A stretch of DNA of 64,000 nt from an uncultured Paracoccaceae bacterium (GCA_947500135.1 CANMQX010000006.1:62001-126000), one strand, 5' to 3'; counted from the first letter of the stretch, positions 45,281 to 55,026 are shown. Notes: a model not told the origin generated them from the sequence alone. Program-made: numbers and translations.

Positions 45281-45377
45281 GGGCGCGACGTTAGTGACGC
45301 AGTGACCGGTGTCAACGTGCGGAACATTAGCAGAACAAGGGGTTTTCCTACCCGACGATTCAGTTTACCTTTGCGCC

Positions 45378-47756
45378 ATGAGCAGTTTTTCCGAAGATGA
45401 CGCATTTGAGGCCGCCGTCCCGCTAAGCCAGCGGGCAATGGCGCAGCGCGCTACCCCTTATCTGGACGAATTGAACCCGGCTCAGCGCGAGGCTGTTGAA
45501 ACCCTGCAAGGGCCGGTGTTGATGCTGGCCGGGGCTGGCACTGGGAAAACCAAGGCGCTGACCAGTCGCATCGCGCATTTACTAGCCACCGGCACTGCGC
45601 GACCGCATGAAATTCTGGCCGTGACCTTTACCAATAAAGCTGCGCGCGAAATGAAGCACCGCATCGGTACCCATATGGGTGAAGCGGTGGAAGGTATGCC
45701 ATGGCTTGGCACCTTCCATTCGGTCTGTGCCAAACTGCTGCGTCGTCATGCCGAACTAGTGAACCTGAAATCCAGCTTCACCATTCTGGACACAGACGAC
45801 CAGATCAGGCTGATGAAACAGCTGATCCAGGCCGCCGGGATCGACGAAAAGCGCTGGCCGCCGCGCATGCTGTCGGGGATTATCGATAGCTGGAAAAACA
45901 AGGCCTATACGCCTGATAAGGTGCCCGTGGCTGAGAGTGGCGCGTTTGATCACAAGGGTATCGATCTTTATGTCGCCTATCAGGCCCGGTTGCGCGATCT
46001 GAACGCTGTCGATTTTGGCGATATCCTGCTGCATATGGTCACGATCTTTCAGACCCATGCAGACGTGCTGCAGCAGTATCAGCGCTGGTTCCGCTACATC
46101 CTTGTAGACGAATATCAGGATACCAATGTCGCCCAATATATGTGGCTGCGGCTGTTGGCGGCCGAGCATAAGAACATTTGCTGCGTCGGCGATGATGACC
46201 AATCCATCTATGGCTGGCGCGGTGCAGAAGTGGGCAACATCCTACGGTTCGAAAAGGATTTTCCGGGTGCGCATGTGGTGCGGCTGGAAGAAAACTATCG
46301 CTCTACCCCGCATATTCTGGCCGCAGCCTCTGGCGTGATCGCCGCCAATAAGGGGCGGTTGGGCAAGACGCTTTTCACCTCGCGGACCGACGGCGAAAAG
46401 GTCCGCCTTATCGGCCATTGGGATGGCGAGGAAGAGGCGCGCTGGATCGGCGAAGAGGTTGAGGCGATGCAGCGCGGCACGCGGGGGATGGACCCAATTG
46501 GCCTTGATCGGATGGCGATCCTTGTGCGCGCCTCGCATCAGATGCGCGCGTTTGAAGACCGTTTTTTGACCATCGGCCTGCCCTACCGCGTCATTGGCGG
46601 CCCGCGCTTTTATGAACGGATGGAGATTCGCGACGCCATGGCCTATTTCCGGCTGGCTGTATCCCTGGAGGATGATCTGGCATTTGAGCGGATTGTGAAC
46701 ACCCCCAAGCGTGGTTTGGGCGAAAAGGCCGTGCAAACCATCCAGCGGACGGCACGCAGCAATGGCGTTTCGCTGGTCGAAGGCGCACGGCTGGTCTGTC
46801 AGGGCAAATTGCTTGGCGGCAAGGGGCTGAAAGAACTGACCATTTTGGTTGATGCGCTTGACCGCTGGCACGGGCAGGTCCGGGCCGAAGCAGACACCCA
46901 TGTTGAACTGGCCGAGATGATACTTGATGAGTCCGGCTATACCGGGTTCTGGCAGAACGACAAAACGCCAGAGGCGCCCGGGCGGCTTGAAAACCTCAAG
47001 GAACTGGTCAAGGCGCTGGAGAATTTCGAGAACCTGCAGGGGTTCCTCGAACATGTCAGCCTGATCATGGACAACGAAACCGAAGAGGCGGGCGAGAAGG
47101 TCAGCATCATGACCCTGCATGCCGCCAAGGGCCTTGAGTTTCCCGCGGTGTTTCTGCCGGGCTGGGAAGATGGGCTGTTCCCGTCGCAACGGTCGATGGA
47201 TGAAAGCGGGTTGAAGGGCCTCGAAGAGGAGCGCAGGCTGGCCTATGTCGGCATCACCCGGGCGGAGGAAATTTGCACGATCTCTTTCGCCGCAAACCGG
47301 CGCGTCTATGGTCAATGGCAATCGCAAATGCCGTCGCGCTTCATTGACGAACTACCCGAAGATCATGTTGAGGTGCTCACCCCGCCCGGCCTTTATGGCG
47401 GCGGTTACGGGGCCGCCGCAGCGTCGCCCGCTGTGCAAGGCATGATGGGATCAGACCTGCATGAAAAGGCGCATCGGGCCGATGTCTATAATTCGCCCGG
47501 CTGGAAGCGCTTGCAGAGCCGCAGCCAGCAGCGCGGCATGTCGCAGCCCGGTGAAGCCCGCAATATGACGATTGATCTGGATGCGGTCAGCGCCTTTATC
47601 GTGGGTGACCGGGTGTTCCATCAGAAATTTGGCTATGGCGAGGTGATGGGGATCGAGGGCGACAAGCTGGAGATCGAATTTGACAAGGCCGGTGCCAAAC
47701 ATGTCGTGGCCAAATTTGTCGTCAGTGCCGCACAAGCGGATGACGTACCGTTTTGA
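45378..47756 (+). CDS. uvrD: ATP-dependent DNA helicase UvrD/PcrA
   Basis: Superfamily 1A 3'-5' helicase for nucleotide-excision and mismatch repair. The 792-residue protein has all motifs: Q-motif LNPAQREAV, Walker A GAGTGKTKAL, AVTFTNKAAREM, GTFHSVCAKLLRR and Walker B VDEYQDTN. GDDDQSIYGWRGA, LEENYRSTP, VSIMTLHAAKGLEFPAVF and VGITRAEE follow. The tail has a tudor-like beta module (VFHQKFGYGEVMGIEGDKLEIEF) used by UvrD/PcrA to bind RNA polymerase. ATG at 45378; the upstream in-frame ATG at 45309 lacks family similarity. Confidence 0.96.
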   Translation: MSSFSEDDAFEAAVPLSQRAMAQRATPYLDELNPAQREAVETLQGPVLMLAGAGTGKTKALTSRIAHLLATGTARPHEILAVTFTNKAAREMKHRIGTHMGEAVEGMPWLGTFHSVCAKLLRRHAELVNLKSSFTILDTDDQIRLMKQLIQAAGIDEKRWPPRMLSGIIDSWKNKAYTPDKVPVAESGAFDHKGIDLYVAYQARLRDLNAVDFGDILLHMVTIFQTHADVLQQYQRWFRYILVDEYQDTNVAQYMWLRLLAAEHKNICCVGDDDQSIYGWRGAEVGNILRFEKDFPGAHVVRLEENYRSTPHILAAASGVIAANKGRLGKTLFTSRTDGEKVRLIGHWDGEEEARWIGEEVEAMQRGTRGMDPIGLDRMAILVRASHQMRAFEDRFLTIGLPYRVIGGPRFYERMEIRDAMAYFRLAVSLEDDLAFERIVNTPKRGLGEKAVQTIQRTARSNGVSLVEGARLVCQGKLLGGKGLKELTILVDALDRWHGQVRAEADTHVELAEMILDESGYTGFWQNDKTPEAPGRLENLKELVKALENFENLQGFLEHVSLIMDNETEEAGEKVSIMTLHAAKGLEFPAVFLPGWEDGLFPSQRSMDESGLKGLEEERRLAYVGITRAEEICTISFAANRRVYGQWQSQMPSRFIDELPEDHVEVLTPPGLYGGGYGAAAASPAVQGMMGSDLHEKAHRADVYNSPGWKRLQSRSQQRGMSQPGEARNMTIDLDAVSAFIVGDRVFHQKFGYGEVMGIEGDKLEIEFDKAGAKHVVAKFVVSAAQADDVPF

Positions 47757-47762
47757 GGGCGC

Positions 47763-47820
47763 GAAGATTTTTCGTGACGAAAAATCTTCTGTCTGACAAA
47801 TTTTTTGTCCTAAAATTTGT
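47763..47820. terminator. Bidirectional hairpin terminators between uvrD and lysE
   Basis: A perfect 12-bp stem GAAGATTTTTCG-TGA-CGAAAAATCTTC (47763-47789) and a second AT-rich stem ACAAATTT...AAATTTGT (47796-47820) fill the 69 bp between two convergent genes. Confidence 0.75.
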
Positions 47821-47825
47821 TATCC

Positions 47826-48425
47826 TCAATGCATCAGCATCGGGTAAAGTGATCCGACGAGCAGCACCGCCATTGTGACGTTGAAGACTCGCAACCTGCG
47901 TGCCGTGCCCAACCAGCGCCGCACCTGCACCCCCATCCAGGCCCAGACGGTTACGGATGGTAGATTGGTGGCTGAGAAAATGACGGCGACCAGCAGTGAC
48001 CCGAACAAGACCCCTTTGTCTTGCGGTGCATAGGCGCTGATCGCTGTGATCGCCATGAACCACGCTTTCGGGTTCACCCATTGAAACGCCGCAGCTTGCA
48101 GGAAGGTGAAGGGTTTGCCCTCGACCTGTTGCGCCTCTGGCGGCACCGCGTTCGCGATTTTCCACGCCAGCCATGTCATATAAACCGCGCTCAGGATCTT
48201 TAGCACGATGTTCAGAACCGGATAAGCGTCGAACACTTTCAGCAACACGACGCCCACCATCACCACCATGAATGCATGGCCCATCGAAATCCCCAGCATA
48301 TGCGGCACCGTCCGCCGCAGCCCGTAATTGGCCCCAGAGGCCATCAGCATCAGGTTATTTGGCCCCGGCGTGATGGAACTGGCAAAGGCAAAGCCGATAA
48401 GGGCGATCAGAATTTCTGTACTCAT
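47826..48425 (-). CDS. LysE/RhtB-family amino-acid exporter
   Basis: A 199-residue inner-membrane exporter with six hydrophobic spans and the family N-terminus ILIALIGFAFASSITPGPNNLMLMASGANYGLRR. The conserved LKILSAVYMTWLAWKIA and FQWVNPKAWFMAITAIS segments follow. Substrates in the family are basic or hydrophobic amino acids and homoserine lactones. An Lrp-type regulator lies divergently 72 bp away, the usual regulator-exporter pair. Confidence 0.9.
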   Translation of the reverse strand: MSTEILIALIGFAFASSITPGPNNLMLMASGANYGLRRTVPHMLGISMGHAFMVVMVGVVLLKVFDAYPVLNIVLKILSAVYMTWLAWKIANAVPPEAQQVEGKPFTFLQAAAFQWVNPKAWFMAITAISAYAPQDKGVLFGSLLVAVIFSATNLPSVTVWAWMGVQVRRWLGTARRLRVFNVTMAVLLVGSLYPMLMH

Positions 48426-48497
48426 TGCGCAACAATAGGCCGTCTGGATCGCAATGAAATTGCCAAATTGTGCAGTTATCTACTATGCTCGCAACCT

Positions 48498-48950
48498 ATG
48501 ACGAAGATTGACGGCATAAACGACGCGATATTGCGCGAATTGTCGCGTGACGGGCGGATCAGCAACCTGACGCTGGCTGATAAGGTAGGGCTGTCGCCCT
48601 CTGCCTGTTTGCGCCGGGTGCAGGAATTGGAACGCAGTGGCGTGATCAAGGGCTACCGCGCCCGGCTGGACCCGGCCCAGACCGGCCGCGCCTATGTCGT
48701 CTATGTCGCTGTGGGCCTGGCCGAGCATACAAAGGCGGCCCAGGAAGGGTTTGAACGCGCGATGCAGCGCGCCGATCAGGTCACCGAATGTCATAATGTG
48801 GCCGGGGCCTTTGAATATATGCTGCGGGTCGAGGTGGCTGACCTGCCCGCCTATAAGGCCTTTCACACCGACATACTGGGCACCGTGCCGCATGTGCGGT
48901 CGATCACCAGTTACATGGTGATGGGATCACCCAAGGATATTCGCGGCTGA
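48498..48950 (+). CDS. Lrp/AsnC-family transcriptional regulator
   Basis: A 150-residue leucine-responsive-type regulator. The N-terminal HTH is [49 protein letters not shown]. The RAM effector domain follows ([32 protein letters not shown], with [11 protein letters not shown] near the end). It is divergent from the LysE exporter gene and probably senses the exported amino acid. ATG at 48498. Confidence 0.92.
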   Translation: MTKIDGINDAILRELSRDGRISNLTLADKVGLSPSACLRRVQELERSGVIKGYRARLDPAQTGRAYVVYVAVGLAEHTKAAQEGFERAMQRADQVTECHNVAGAFEYMLRVEVADLPAYKAFHTDILGTVPHVRSITSYMVMGSPKDIRG

Positions 48951-48957
48951 ACTTAGC

Positions 48958-49803
48958 TTAGATCGCGAGGTAGCCCACGCCGCCAAAGGCGACGAGGCAA
49001 CCGCCCCATTGCGGCAAGGTCATGCGTTCTTTCAAAAACGTCCAGGCCAGCAGGATCGTCAACAGACCAAACATCGAGGACGTCACAGCTGCATATTGCG
49101 GGTCCGGCAATGTGCCTGCCGAAAGAACGCAAAGCAGTGCCACACCGTCGGCAACACCCATGGCCACCAGCCATGGCAGCGCCTTTCGGCCCGGCCAGAA
49201 CGGCAGTTTCAGCGATAAACCTACAGCAATTACGACCCCGACGGTCAGCAGGCGTGCCACCAGCGTTGTGGGCATTTCGTGACTGATCTGCGCTGCTTGT
49301 TGCCCAAACGCAAACGTCCCCGCGAAACCGATGGCCGAGATCAGGGAAAACAGGATCGTGGGCCCTTTGGACGGCACCTCATCAGTGCTGTCGTCCGATA
49401 ATGCCGCCACAACTGCGACCCCGACAACAATCGCAATGACCGCGATCCATTGCAGGGCAGAGATGCTGGTTCCGTTGGTTGCTGCCCAGGACACTGAGAG
49501 GATTGGATAAGCGGCGATCAGCGGCGAAACCAGCCGGACCGGCCCACGTTGGAATGCGTAGTAAAGCCCATAGGTGCCCATCACAAAAAACGCCCCTGCG
49601 ACCAGTGACAACCAGACGGCCAGTGCCGGGATAGGCGTGAACTGCCCCGTGACCGTCATCAGCCCGCTGTGAAACACCAGCCCCGTCAGCAGGACGACGA
49701 AGATGCAGGCGTTGATCGGGGTTTTCTGGCTGAGAAACCGCACGCAGATATCGTGAAACCCCCAGCAAAACGCGGCCACCAGCCCAAGTGCCAGCGTATT
49801 CAT
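48958..49803 (-). CDS. EamA/DMT-family transporter
   Basis: A 281-residue drug/metabolite-type transporter with about ten hydrophobic spans in two EamA halves (MNTLALGLVAAFCWGFHDICVRFLSQ ... FVMGTYGLYYAFQRGPVRLVSPLIAAYPI; GVALLCVLSAGTLPDPQYAAVTSSMFGLLTILLAWTFLKERMTLPQW). PLIAAYP and FLKERMT are typical of the family. The start at 49803 overlaps the stop of the small upstream ORF (ATGA). The substrate is unknown. It is divergent from the TMAO demethylase operon. Confidence 0.88.
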   Translation of the reverse strand: MNTLALGLVAAFCWGFHDICVRFLSQKTPINACIFVVLLTGLVFHSGLMTVTGQFTPIPALAVWLSLVAGAFFVMGTYGLYYAFQRGPVRLVSPLIAAYPILSVSWAATNGTSISALQWIAVIAIVVGVAVVAALSDDSTDEVPSKGPTILFSLISAIGFAGTFAFGQQAAQISHEMPTTLVARLLTVGVVIAVGLSLKLPFWPGRKALPWLVAMGVADGVALLCVLSAGTLPDPQYAAVTSSMFGLLTILLAWTFLKERMTLPQWGGCLVAFGGVGYLAI

Positions 49804-49964
49804 TCGTCGTCGCGGAAAAAGGGAATCAGAAAGACAAGGCAGGCAATCAAGAAGAAGATCGATCCGAACATGGCCCAAAAACTGCCAATTGATGCGATGC
49901 AAAACCCGATCGCTGACAGCACGAACAGGATCCAGCCGATAAAGTTGATCTTATGGTTATGCAT
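49800..49964 (-). CDS. Small two-span membrane protein upstream of EamA gene
   Basis: A 54-residue product (HNHKINFIGWILFVLSAIGFCIASIGSFWAMFGSIFFLIACLVFLIPFFRDDE) made of two membrane spans with charged ends. The ATGA overlap with the EamA gene suggests co-translation. The ATG at 49964 is chosen because the upstream extension to 50036 is polar and lies in the tdm promoter region. Function unknown. Confidence 0.55.
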   Translation of the reverse strand: MHNHKINFIGWILFVLSAIGFCIASIGSFWAMFGSIFFLIACLVFLIPFFRDDE

Positions 49965-50056
49965 GCGATTAAATTTTATTGCCGTATGTGTTTGCGCCTG
50001 TATTCTTATGGTTAAACAAATATTCCGTACATGCAACTCGCATGGGAGAGGAACAC

Positions 50057-52426
50057 ATGTTAGACAACTACCCTACGGTGCTGCCGGGGCCGCCGAAACC
50101 CAGTTCGATCATCAAACCACTGATTTTTTCGCTGCCACCTGGAACAGAGCGTTACACCGTCGAAGGGCGTGGCGCGGTTCTGATCCTTATAGAGGCCGGT
50201 GATCACATCACCATCATCAATGATGAGGGTGGGCAGCGATGTGAGGTTATTGCCTGCAATGCCAAAGGCAAAATCGATCCCGCCATCATCGGGGCGAGTG
50301 CAGATGGCGTCGCGACAGGGCTGCAGGCTTTGCTATCCAGCGACGATCAATCCCTGCGCGGGTTGCGCATGGGGTTGGATGCGCGTGGCATCGATATTGC
50401 CAAGGCAGCGGCGATACATCTGTATGAGGGCACGACCCCCGCCAAAACCGAAGCCAGCTTTACTGCAACCCGCGACGGTGCCGTTATCATCGCAGCGCCC
50501 GCCAATGCGATGGATTTTGAGGTGCAGGACACCGCCACGCCCCTGATTGTGATGATCAAACGGGCGACATTAAAAACCCACGCGCGTTTCGCCCTGCCCG
50601 ACCCGCTGGCCGATCCGATCGCGGATATCCGCATCCACAGCCAGACAGCAGAGGCCTATTTCGTCAAGGCGGGTGACTACATCCAAATCCTTGATGTGGA
50701 TGGACGCCAATGCACTGATTTTGAATGCTTTTCGGCCCGTAAATTGGACAAGGGGATTGAGCATGCGCTGGATGTGACCACTACACGCACGCTGATGGGT
50801 CACGCCTATCCGATGCCGGGGTTGCATGCGAAATATTATGATCAGGAAATGGTGCCACTGGTTGAGGTCGTGCAGGATACCTGCGGGCGGCATGACGCAT
50901 TCGCGCTGGCCTGTTCCGCCAAATACTACGACGATATCGGCTATCCCGGCCATGTGAACTGCTCGGAGAACTTCAACAAGGCACTGTCAGAATTCAACGT
51001 GACGGGCCGCCCCGGCTGGATGGCGATCAACTTCTTCTTCAACACCTTCCTTGACGAACATGGGGTGATGTATGCGGATGAGCCTTGGTCGCGCCCCGGT
51101 GATTTTGTCTTGCTGCGGGCGCTGACCGACATCGTCTGCGTCAGCAGCGCCTGCCCCGATGACACCACCGCCGCTAATGGCTGGAACCCTACAGATATTC
51201 ACGTCCGCACCTATAGCGGCAAGGAAACCTTTCAGCGGGCCATTGCGATCCGCGCGACCCCAGATTCGGAGCCGAAAATGACCAAGCAGACCGGTTTCCA
51301 CGACAGCTTTGCCAAGCACACGCGGAACTTCATCGAATATAACGGCTATTGGCTGGCCAATTGCTTTGCCGCCGCTGGCCCGATTGAGGAATACCATGCC
51401 TGCCGCGAAAAATGCGTGATCATGGACCTGTCGCCGCTGCGCAAGTTTGAAATTACCGGCCCCGATGCTGAGGCGCTGTGCCAATATGCCTTTACCCGCA
51501 ATATGAAGACACTGGCTGTCGGCGGCGTTGTTTATACGGCCATGTGTTATGAACATGGCGGGATGATCGATGACGGCACGGTTTTCCGGCTGGGCAAGGA
51601 CAATTTCCGCTGGATCGGCGGGTCGGATTATGGCGGCGAATGGTTGCGCGAACTGGTCGAAAAGCATGGGCTGAAAGTGCTGGTGCGGTCATCGACAGAT
51701 CAGATGCATAATGTCGCCGTGCAAGGGCCGGAAAGCCGTGATCTGCTGCGCAAACTGGTCTGGACCGCGCCGCATAATCCTGAGTTTGATCAATTGGACT
51801 GGTTCCGCTTTACCCCCGCCCGCCTTCACAACGAAAGCGGGACACCCTTTGTAGTCAGCCGTACTGGTTACACCGGTGAATTGGGGTATGAGATCATGTG
51901 CCACCCGAAGGATTGCGCCGAAATCTTTGACGCGATCTGGGAGGTGGGACAGGATCACGGGCTGAAGCCCATGGGGCTTGAGGCATTGGATATGGTGCGG
52001 ATCGAGGCCGGCTTGATCTTTGCCGGCTATGACTTTTCTGATCAGACCGATCCGTTTGAAGCCGGGATCGGCTTCACCTGCCCGCTAAAATCCAAAACCG
52101 ATGATTTTGTCGGCCGTGACGCCCTGATCCGGCGCAAGGAACATCCGATGAAAAAACTTGTCGGGCTGGAAATTGATGGCAATGTCGATGTCGGCCATGG
52201 TGACTGCATCCATATCGGTCGCGCTCAAATCGGAGAGGTCACATCATCGATGCGTTCGCCGCTGCTGAAAAAGAACATCGCCCTTGCGCGCATTGACGTG
52301 GCCCATGCTGACGTCGGAACTGCGGTCGAGATCGGTAAACTTGACGGTCATCAGATGCGCCTGCCCGCGCGGATTGCCGAAACGCTGGCCGCTTACGACC
52401 CCAAGAAAGAGCACCCACGCTCATGA
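50057..52426 (+). CDS. tdm: Trimethylamine N-oxide demethylase Tdm (DUF1989-GcvT fusion)
   Basis: Splits TMAO into dimethylamine and formaldehyde. The 789-residue protein has the Tdm layout: DUF1989 (about 195-400) fused to a GcvT-type folate-binding half (about 410-789; ALCQYAFTRNMKTL, FVVSRTGYTGELGYEIMCHPKD). Cysteines at 286, 302 and 366 have the spacing I recall for the zinc ligands of the Methylocella silvestris enzyme. Residues 30-75 (VLILIEAGDHITIINDEGGQRCEV) repeat the pattern of 200-225 (AYFVKAGDYIQILDVDGRQCTD), suggesting an internal duplication. ATG at 50057 has GAGAGG upstream; first gene of a four-gene overlapping operon. Confidence 0.92.
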   Translation: MLDNYPTVLPGPPKPSSIIKPLIFSLPPGTERYTVEGRGAVLILIEAGDHITIINDEGGQRCEVIACNAKGKIDPAIIGASADGVATGLQALLSSDDQSLRGLRMGLDARGIDIAKAAAIHLYEGTTPAKTEASFTATRDGAVIIAAPANAMDFEVQDTATPLIVMIKRATLKTHARFALPDPLADPIADIRIHSQTAEAYFVKAGDYIQILDVDGRQCTDFECFSARKLDKGIEHALDVTTTRTLMGHAYPMPGLHAKYYDQEMVPLVEVVQDTCGRHDAFALACSAKYYDDIGYPGHVNCSENFNKALSEFNVTGRPGWMAINFFFNTFLDEHGVMYADEPWSRPGDFVLLRALTDIVCVSSACPDDTTAANGWNPTDIHVRTYSGKETFQRAIAIRATPDSEPKMTKQTGFHDSFAKHTRNFIEYNGYWLANCFAAAGPIEEYHACREKCVIMDLSPLRKFEITGPDAEALCQYAFTRNMKTLAVGGVVYTAMCYEHGGMIDDGTVFRLGKDNFRWIGGSDYGGEWLRELVEKHGLKVLVRSSTDQMHNVAVQGPESRDLLRKLVWTAPHNPEFDQLDWFRFTPARLHNESGTPFVVSRTGYTGELGYEIMCHPKDCAEIFDAIWEVGQDHGLKPMGLEALDMVRIEAGLIFAGYDFSDQTDPFEAGIGFTCPLKSKTDDFVGRDALIRRKEHPMKKLVGLEIDGNVDVGHGDCIHIGRAQIGEVTSSMRSPLLKKNIALARIDVAHADVGTAVEIGKLDGHQMRLPARIAETLAAYDPKKEHPRS

Positions 52427-52788
52427 TCCGATTTGCCCTGACATTCGCAGTCATGGCCAGCGCGGCACAGGCGCAGTCGGTCAAACTGAACGGCCCTGAA
52501 ATCGATGTGCTTTTGTCGGGCAACACCGCCGTTGGTGATTGGGATGGCGTTCCTTATCGCCAGTATTTCGTCCCCGATGGCACAACCATCTTTGCCCAGG
52601 AGAATGCCCGTTCTGCCAGAGGGAACAGGCGGGTGGAAGACGAAGAATATCAAAGCATCTGGCCCGGTGATGCCGAATGGAAGGGCTGGTTTGTGATGGA
52701 ATATGCGGGCCAATGGTTCTGGGTCAGCAAATCAACCCCGCCCACCCCGTTTGAAGTGTTGGAGGGTGAACAGTTGGTAGCACAATGA
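52423..52788 (+). CDS. Small exported protein in the tdm operon
   Basis: A 121-residue protein. A signal peptide (MIRFALTFAVMASAAQAQ) is followed by a compact domain. The domain is rich in aromatic and acidic residues (NTAVGDWDGVPYRQYFVPDGTTIFAQ; YQSIWPGDAEWKGWFVMEYAGQWFWVSK) and probably periplasmic. No family recognised. Its ATG overlaps the tdm stop (ATGA) and its stop overlaps the truncated haemoglobin start, so all are translated together. A role linked to TMAO metabolism is inferred from this only. Confidence 0.72.
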   Translation: MIRFALTFAVMASAAQAQSVKLNGPEIDVLLSGNTAVGDWDGVPYRQYFVPDGTTIFAQENARSARGNRRVEDEEYQSIWPGDAEWKGWFVMEYAGQWFWVSKSTPPTPFEVLEGEQLVAQ

Positions 52789-53207
52789 CCGTTCTTGATA
52801 ATATCGGCGGGGAGGCAAAGCTGCGCGATCTGGTTGAAATCTTCTATGATCTGGTCGAGACCCTGCCCGAAGGGTCCAATCTGCGCCGCCTGCATGCCCG
52901 GGGCCATGGCCTGCCCCATGCAAGGGTGGAACAATTCAACTTCCTGTCGGGCTTCATGGGTGGCCGCCACTATTATCGCGAAAAACACGGGCATATGGAT
53001 GTGAAGCTGATGCACGCCCATGTACCGATCCGGCTGGCAGATGCTGAAAACTGGCTATTCTGCATGCGCAAGGCGCTGACTGATGAGGGGCATAGCGGCC
53101 CCCATGTTGACAAGCTAAACGATGTGTTTGCTCGGGTTGCCACGATCCTGATCAATGACATCCCCGATTGGGAGGATGATCTGGCAACCGGTCGGGTCCC
53201 GACATGA
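52785..53207 (+). CDS. Group II truncated haemoglobin
   Basis: A 140-residue haem protein of the trHbII family. Motifs are VEIFYDLVETLP (Tyr21, B10 position), the conserved FLSGFMGGRHYYREKHGH block, proximal histidine in LMHAHVPIRLADAENW (His79) and Trp90 at G8. CMRKAL follows. These are the haem and oxygen-binding residues of the group. Such proteins bind O2 or NO or do redox chemistry. It overlaps both neighbours by four bases inside the tdm operon. That suggests a role in O2 or redox supply for methylamine oxidation (inference). Confidence 0.88.
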   Translation: MTVLDNIGGEAKLRDLVEIFYDLVETLPEGSNLRRLHARGHGLPHARVEQFNFLSGFMGGRHYYREKHGHMDVKLMHAHVPIRLADAENWLFCMRKALTDEGHSGPHVDKLNDVFARVATILINDIPDWEDDLATGRVPT

Positions 53208-53629
53208 GGGCGCTGGTGCTTGCCATGCTCGCGGTCACCGCCAGTACGGCAGCGGCGGACGATTTCTGCGTCCAGATGGCAGCACTGATGCAGCCGGGGT
53301 CAGAGGGAGCGCTGCACCTGCCCGCAACGTCCCGCCCCGCCGAATGCCGCGTGTCGCTGTCATTGGGGCGCGGGCAGCAACAAAATTGCCATTGGGCGTT
53401 TGACTACCGGTCAGTCGCGGCGCGCGATGCCCTTGCGGATGTTCTTGACGCCGTTACAACCTGTCTTGGCCCCGATATCACGGTGACCACGGACCAAAAT
53501 GTCAACCATCCCGACGCCTACGATCTGCGGCTGATCGACCATGCGGATCAGCAATACGCCGTGTCATTGAAAGACAAGGGCGCGCTTGGGCAGACGCTTG
53601 TCTTTGTGCGGCTCCCCATAGAGCCCTAA
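53204..53629 (+). CDS. Small exported cysteine-containing protein, end of tdm operon
   Basis: A 141-residue protein. A signal peptide (MRALVLAMLAVTASTAAA) is followed by a domain with four cysteines (DDFCVQM, AECRVSLSLG, QNCHWAFDY, TTCLGPD) that could form two disulfides in the periplasm. No family recognised. Its start overlaps the haemoglobin stop (ATGA). Its stop directly abuts the stop of the convergent tmm gene, leaving no room for a terminator. Confidence 0.7.
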   Translation: MRALVLAMLAVTASTAAADDFCVQMAALMQPGSEGALHLPATSRPAECRVSLSLGRGQQQNCHWAFDYRSVAARDALADVLDAVTTCLGPDITVTTDQNVNHPDAYDLRLIDHADQQYAVSLKDKGALGQTLVFVRLPIEP

Positions 53630-54964
53630 TCAATTCTGCAAATAGACTTCCAGACTATCGTCCAGCGCATCTTTCCACGGGGTATGATGCTTGGGCGCCA
53701 TTGTACCGGTCATGACGGATTTATAGCCATTGTCGCGGAAGGTCATGATGCCTGCCTTCTTGTGACCTTTCCATGCCTTGAACGCCATGCAAGCCCCTTC
53801 GACATCAAATGACGGGTAATCCGTTTCTGCGATCAGCTCCTTGATGTAGTCGCCCTGATACCAGATCGCATCATAGTCATCCTCGCCCGCATCCTCGCGT
53901 GCGACACGGTCCACAACATCGGCTTGCATGGCGACCTTATCTGGCATCGCGATCTTGCCCATGATCACGTCACGCACCCACCATGCCTGCGCATCAAACA
54001 TATTGAAGGTGAACCACTGGTCCTGCATCCCGATGTAGAAAAGGTCCGGTTCGTGGATATAAGCGACCCCTTTGTAAAGGTCTGCAGTCGCCAGCCGGTT
54101 GGCCGTTTTCAGGCGCAGGCTGTCAGGCAGGAATGGGAAGTGATGTTTGTATCCGGTACACAGGATCACCGCATCAACGTCACGGCTGGTGCCATCCTTG
54201 AAATGGGCCGTATTGCCATCAACATGGGTCAAAAGCGGGACCTCAGCCCAATTGTCAGGCCAGTCATACCCCATTGCTGCCGTCCGATGGCTGACGGTGA
54301 CAGATTTGCAGCCGTATTTCCAACATTGAGAGCCGATATCCTCGGCTGAATAGCTGGTGCCGACGATCAGGATGTCCTTATCCTTGAACTCCATCGCGTC
54401 GCGGAAGTCATGGGCGTGCAACACGCGGCCCTTAAAGCTTTCAAACCCATTAAACTGGGGCACGTTTGGCGTGCTGAAATGCCCTGAACACACGATCACA
54501 TGATCAAAGCTTTCAGTATAGGTGCGATCCTCGGGTAGGTCACAGACAGTAACATTGAACTTGCCGCCATCTTTTTCGACCCAGCGCACCGCCGTGTTAA
54601 ACCTGATCCAGTCACGCACGCCTGCCTTGGCAACCCGGCCCTGGATATAATCGAACAGAACCGCCCGAGGCGGGTAGCTGGCGATCTGTTTGCCGAAATG
54701 TTCCTCGAACGTGTAGTCGGCGAATTCCAGCCCTTCTTTGGGACCGTTTGACCACAGGTAACGATACATGGAACCGTGCACAGGCTCTCCATATTCATCC
54801 AGACCCGTCCGCCAAGTGTAGTTCCAAAGACCGCCCCAATCGGACTGCTTTTCAAAGCAGGTGATTTCGGGGATATCCGCGTCCTTTGCGGCGGCGGACT
54901 GGAAGGCGCGCAACTGCGCCAGCCCCGATGGCCCTGCCCCGATAACAGCGATACGTTTGGTCAT
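53630..54964 (-). CDS. tmm: Trimethylamine monooxygenase Tmm
   Basis: Flavin-containing monooxygenase that oxidises trimethylamine to TMAO with NADPH and O2. The 444-residue length fits marine Tmm. Motifs are the FAD loop [17 protein letters not shown] at residues 4-20 and the FMO-identifying [13 protein letters not shown]. The NADPH loop [14 protein letters not shown] contains the Tyr typical of Tmm. [16 protein letters not shown] and [22 protein letters not shown] also match. The start at 54964 has GGAAG 8 bases upstream; an in-frame extension to 54997 is not needed. It lies downstream of the gmaS terminator, so it is probably separately transcribed. Confidence 0.93.
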   Translation of the reverse strand: MTKRIAVIGAGPSGLAQLRAFQSAAAKDADIPEITCFEKQSDWGGLWNYTWRTGLDEYGEPVHGSMYRYLWSNGPKEGLEFADYTFEEHFGKQIASYPPRAVLFDYIQGRVAKAGVRDWIRFNTAVRWVEKDGGKFNVTVCDLPEDRTYTESFDHVIVCSGHFSTPNVPQFNGFESFKGRVLHAHDFRDAMEFKDKDILIVGTSYSAEDIGSQCWKYGCKSVTVSHRTAAMGYDWPDNWAEVPLLTHVDGNTAHFKDGTSRDVDAVILCTGYKHHFPFLPDSLRLKTANRLATADLYKGVAYIHEPDLFYIGMQDQWFTFNMFDAQAWWVRDVIMGKIAMPDKVAMQADVVDRVAREDAGEDDYDAIWYQGDYIKELIAETDYPSFDVEGACMAFKAWKGHKKAGIMTFRDNGYKSVMTGTMAPKHHTPWKDALDDSLEVYLQN

Positions 54965-55026
54965 TGCCCGTCTTCCTTCCTCGTCTTGCATGAACACTGT
55001 TGTTGCTACGCCGGGACACCCAACGC

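Noticed and set aside
46242..47327. 361-codon minus-strand ORF antisense to uvrD
   Set aside because: A long mirror frame of a certain gene; no ribosome-binding site or known motifs.
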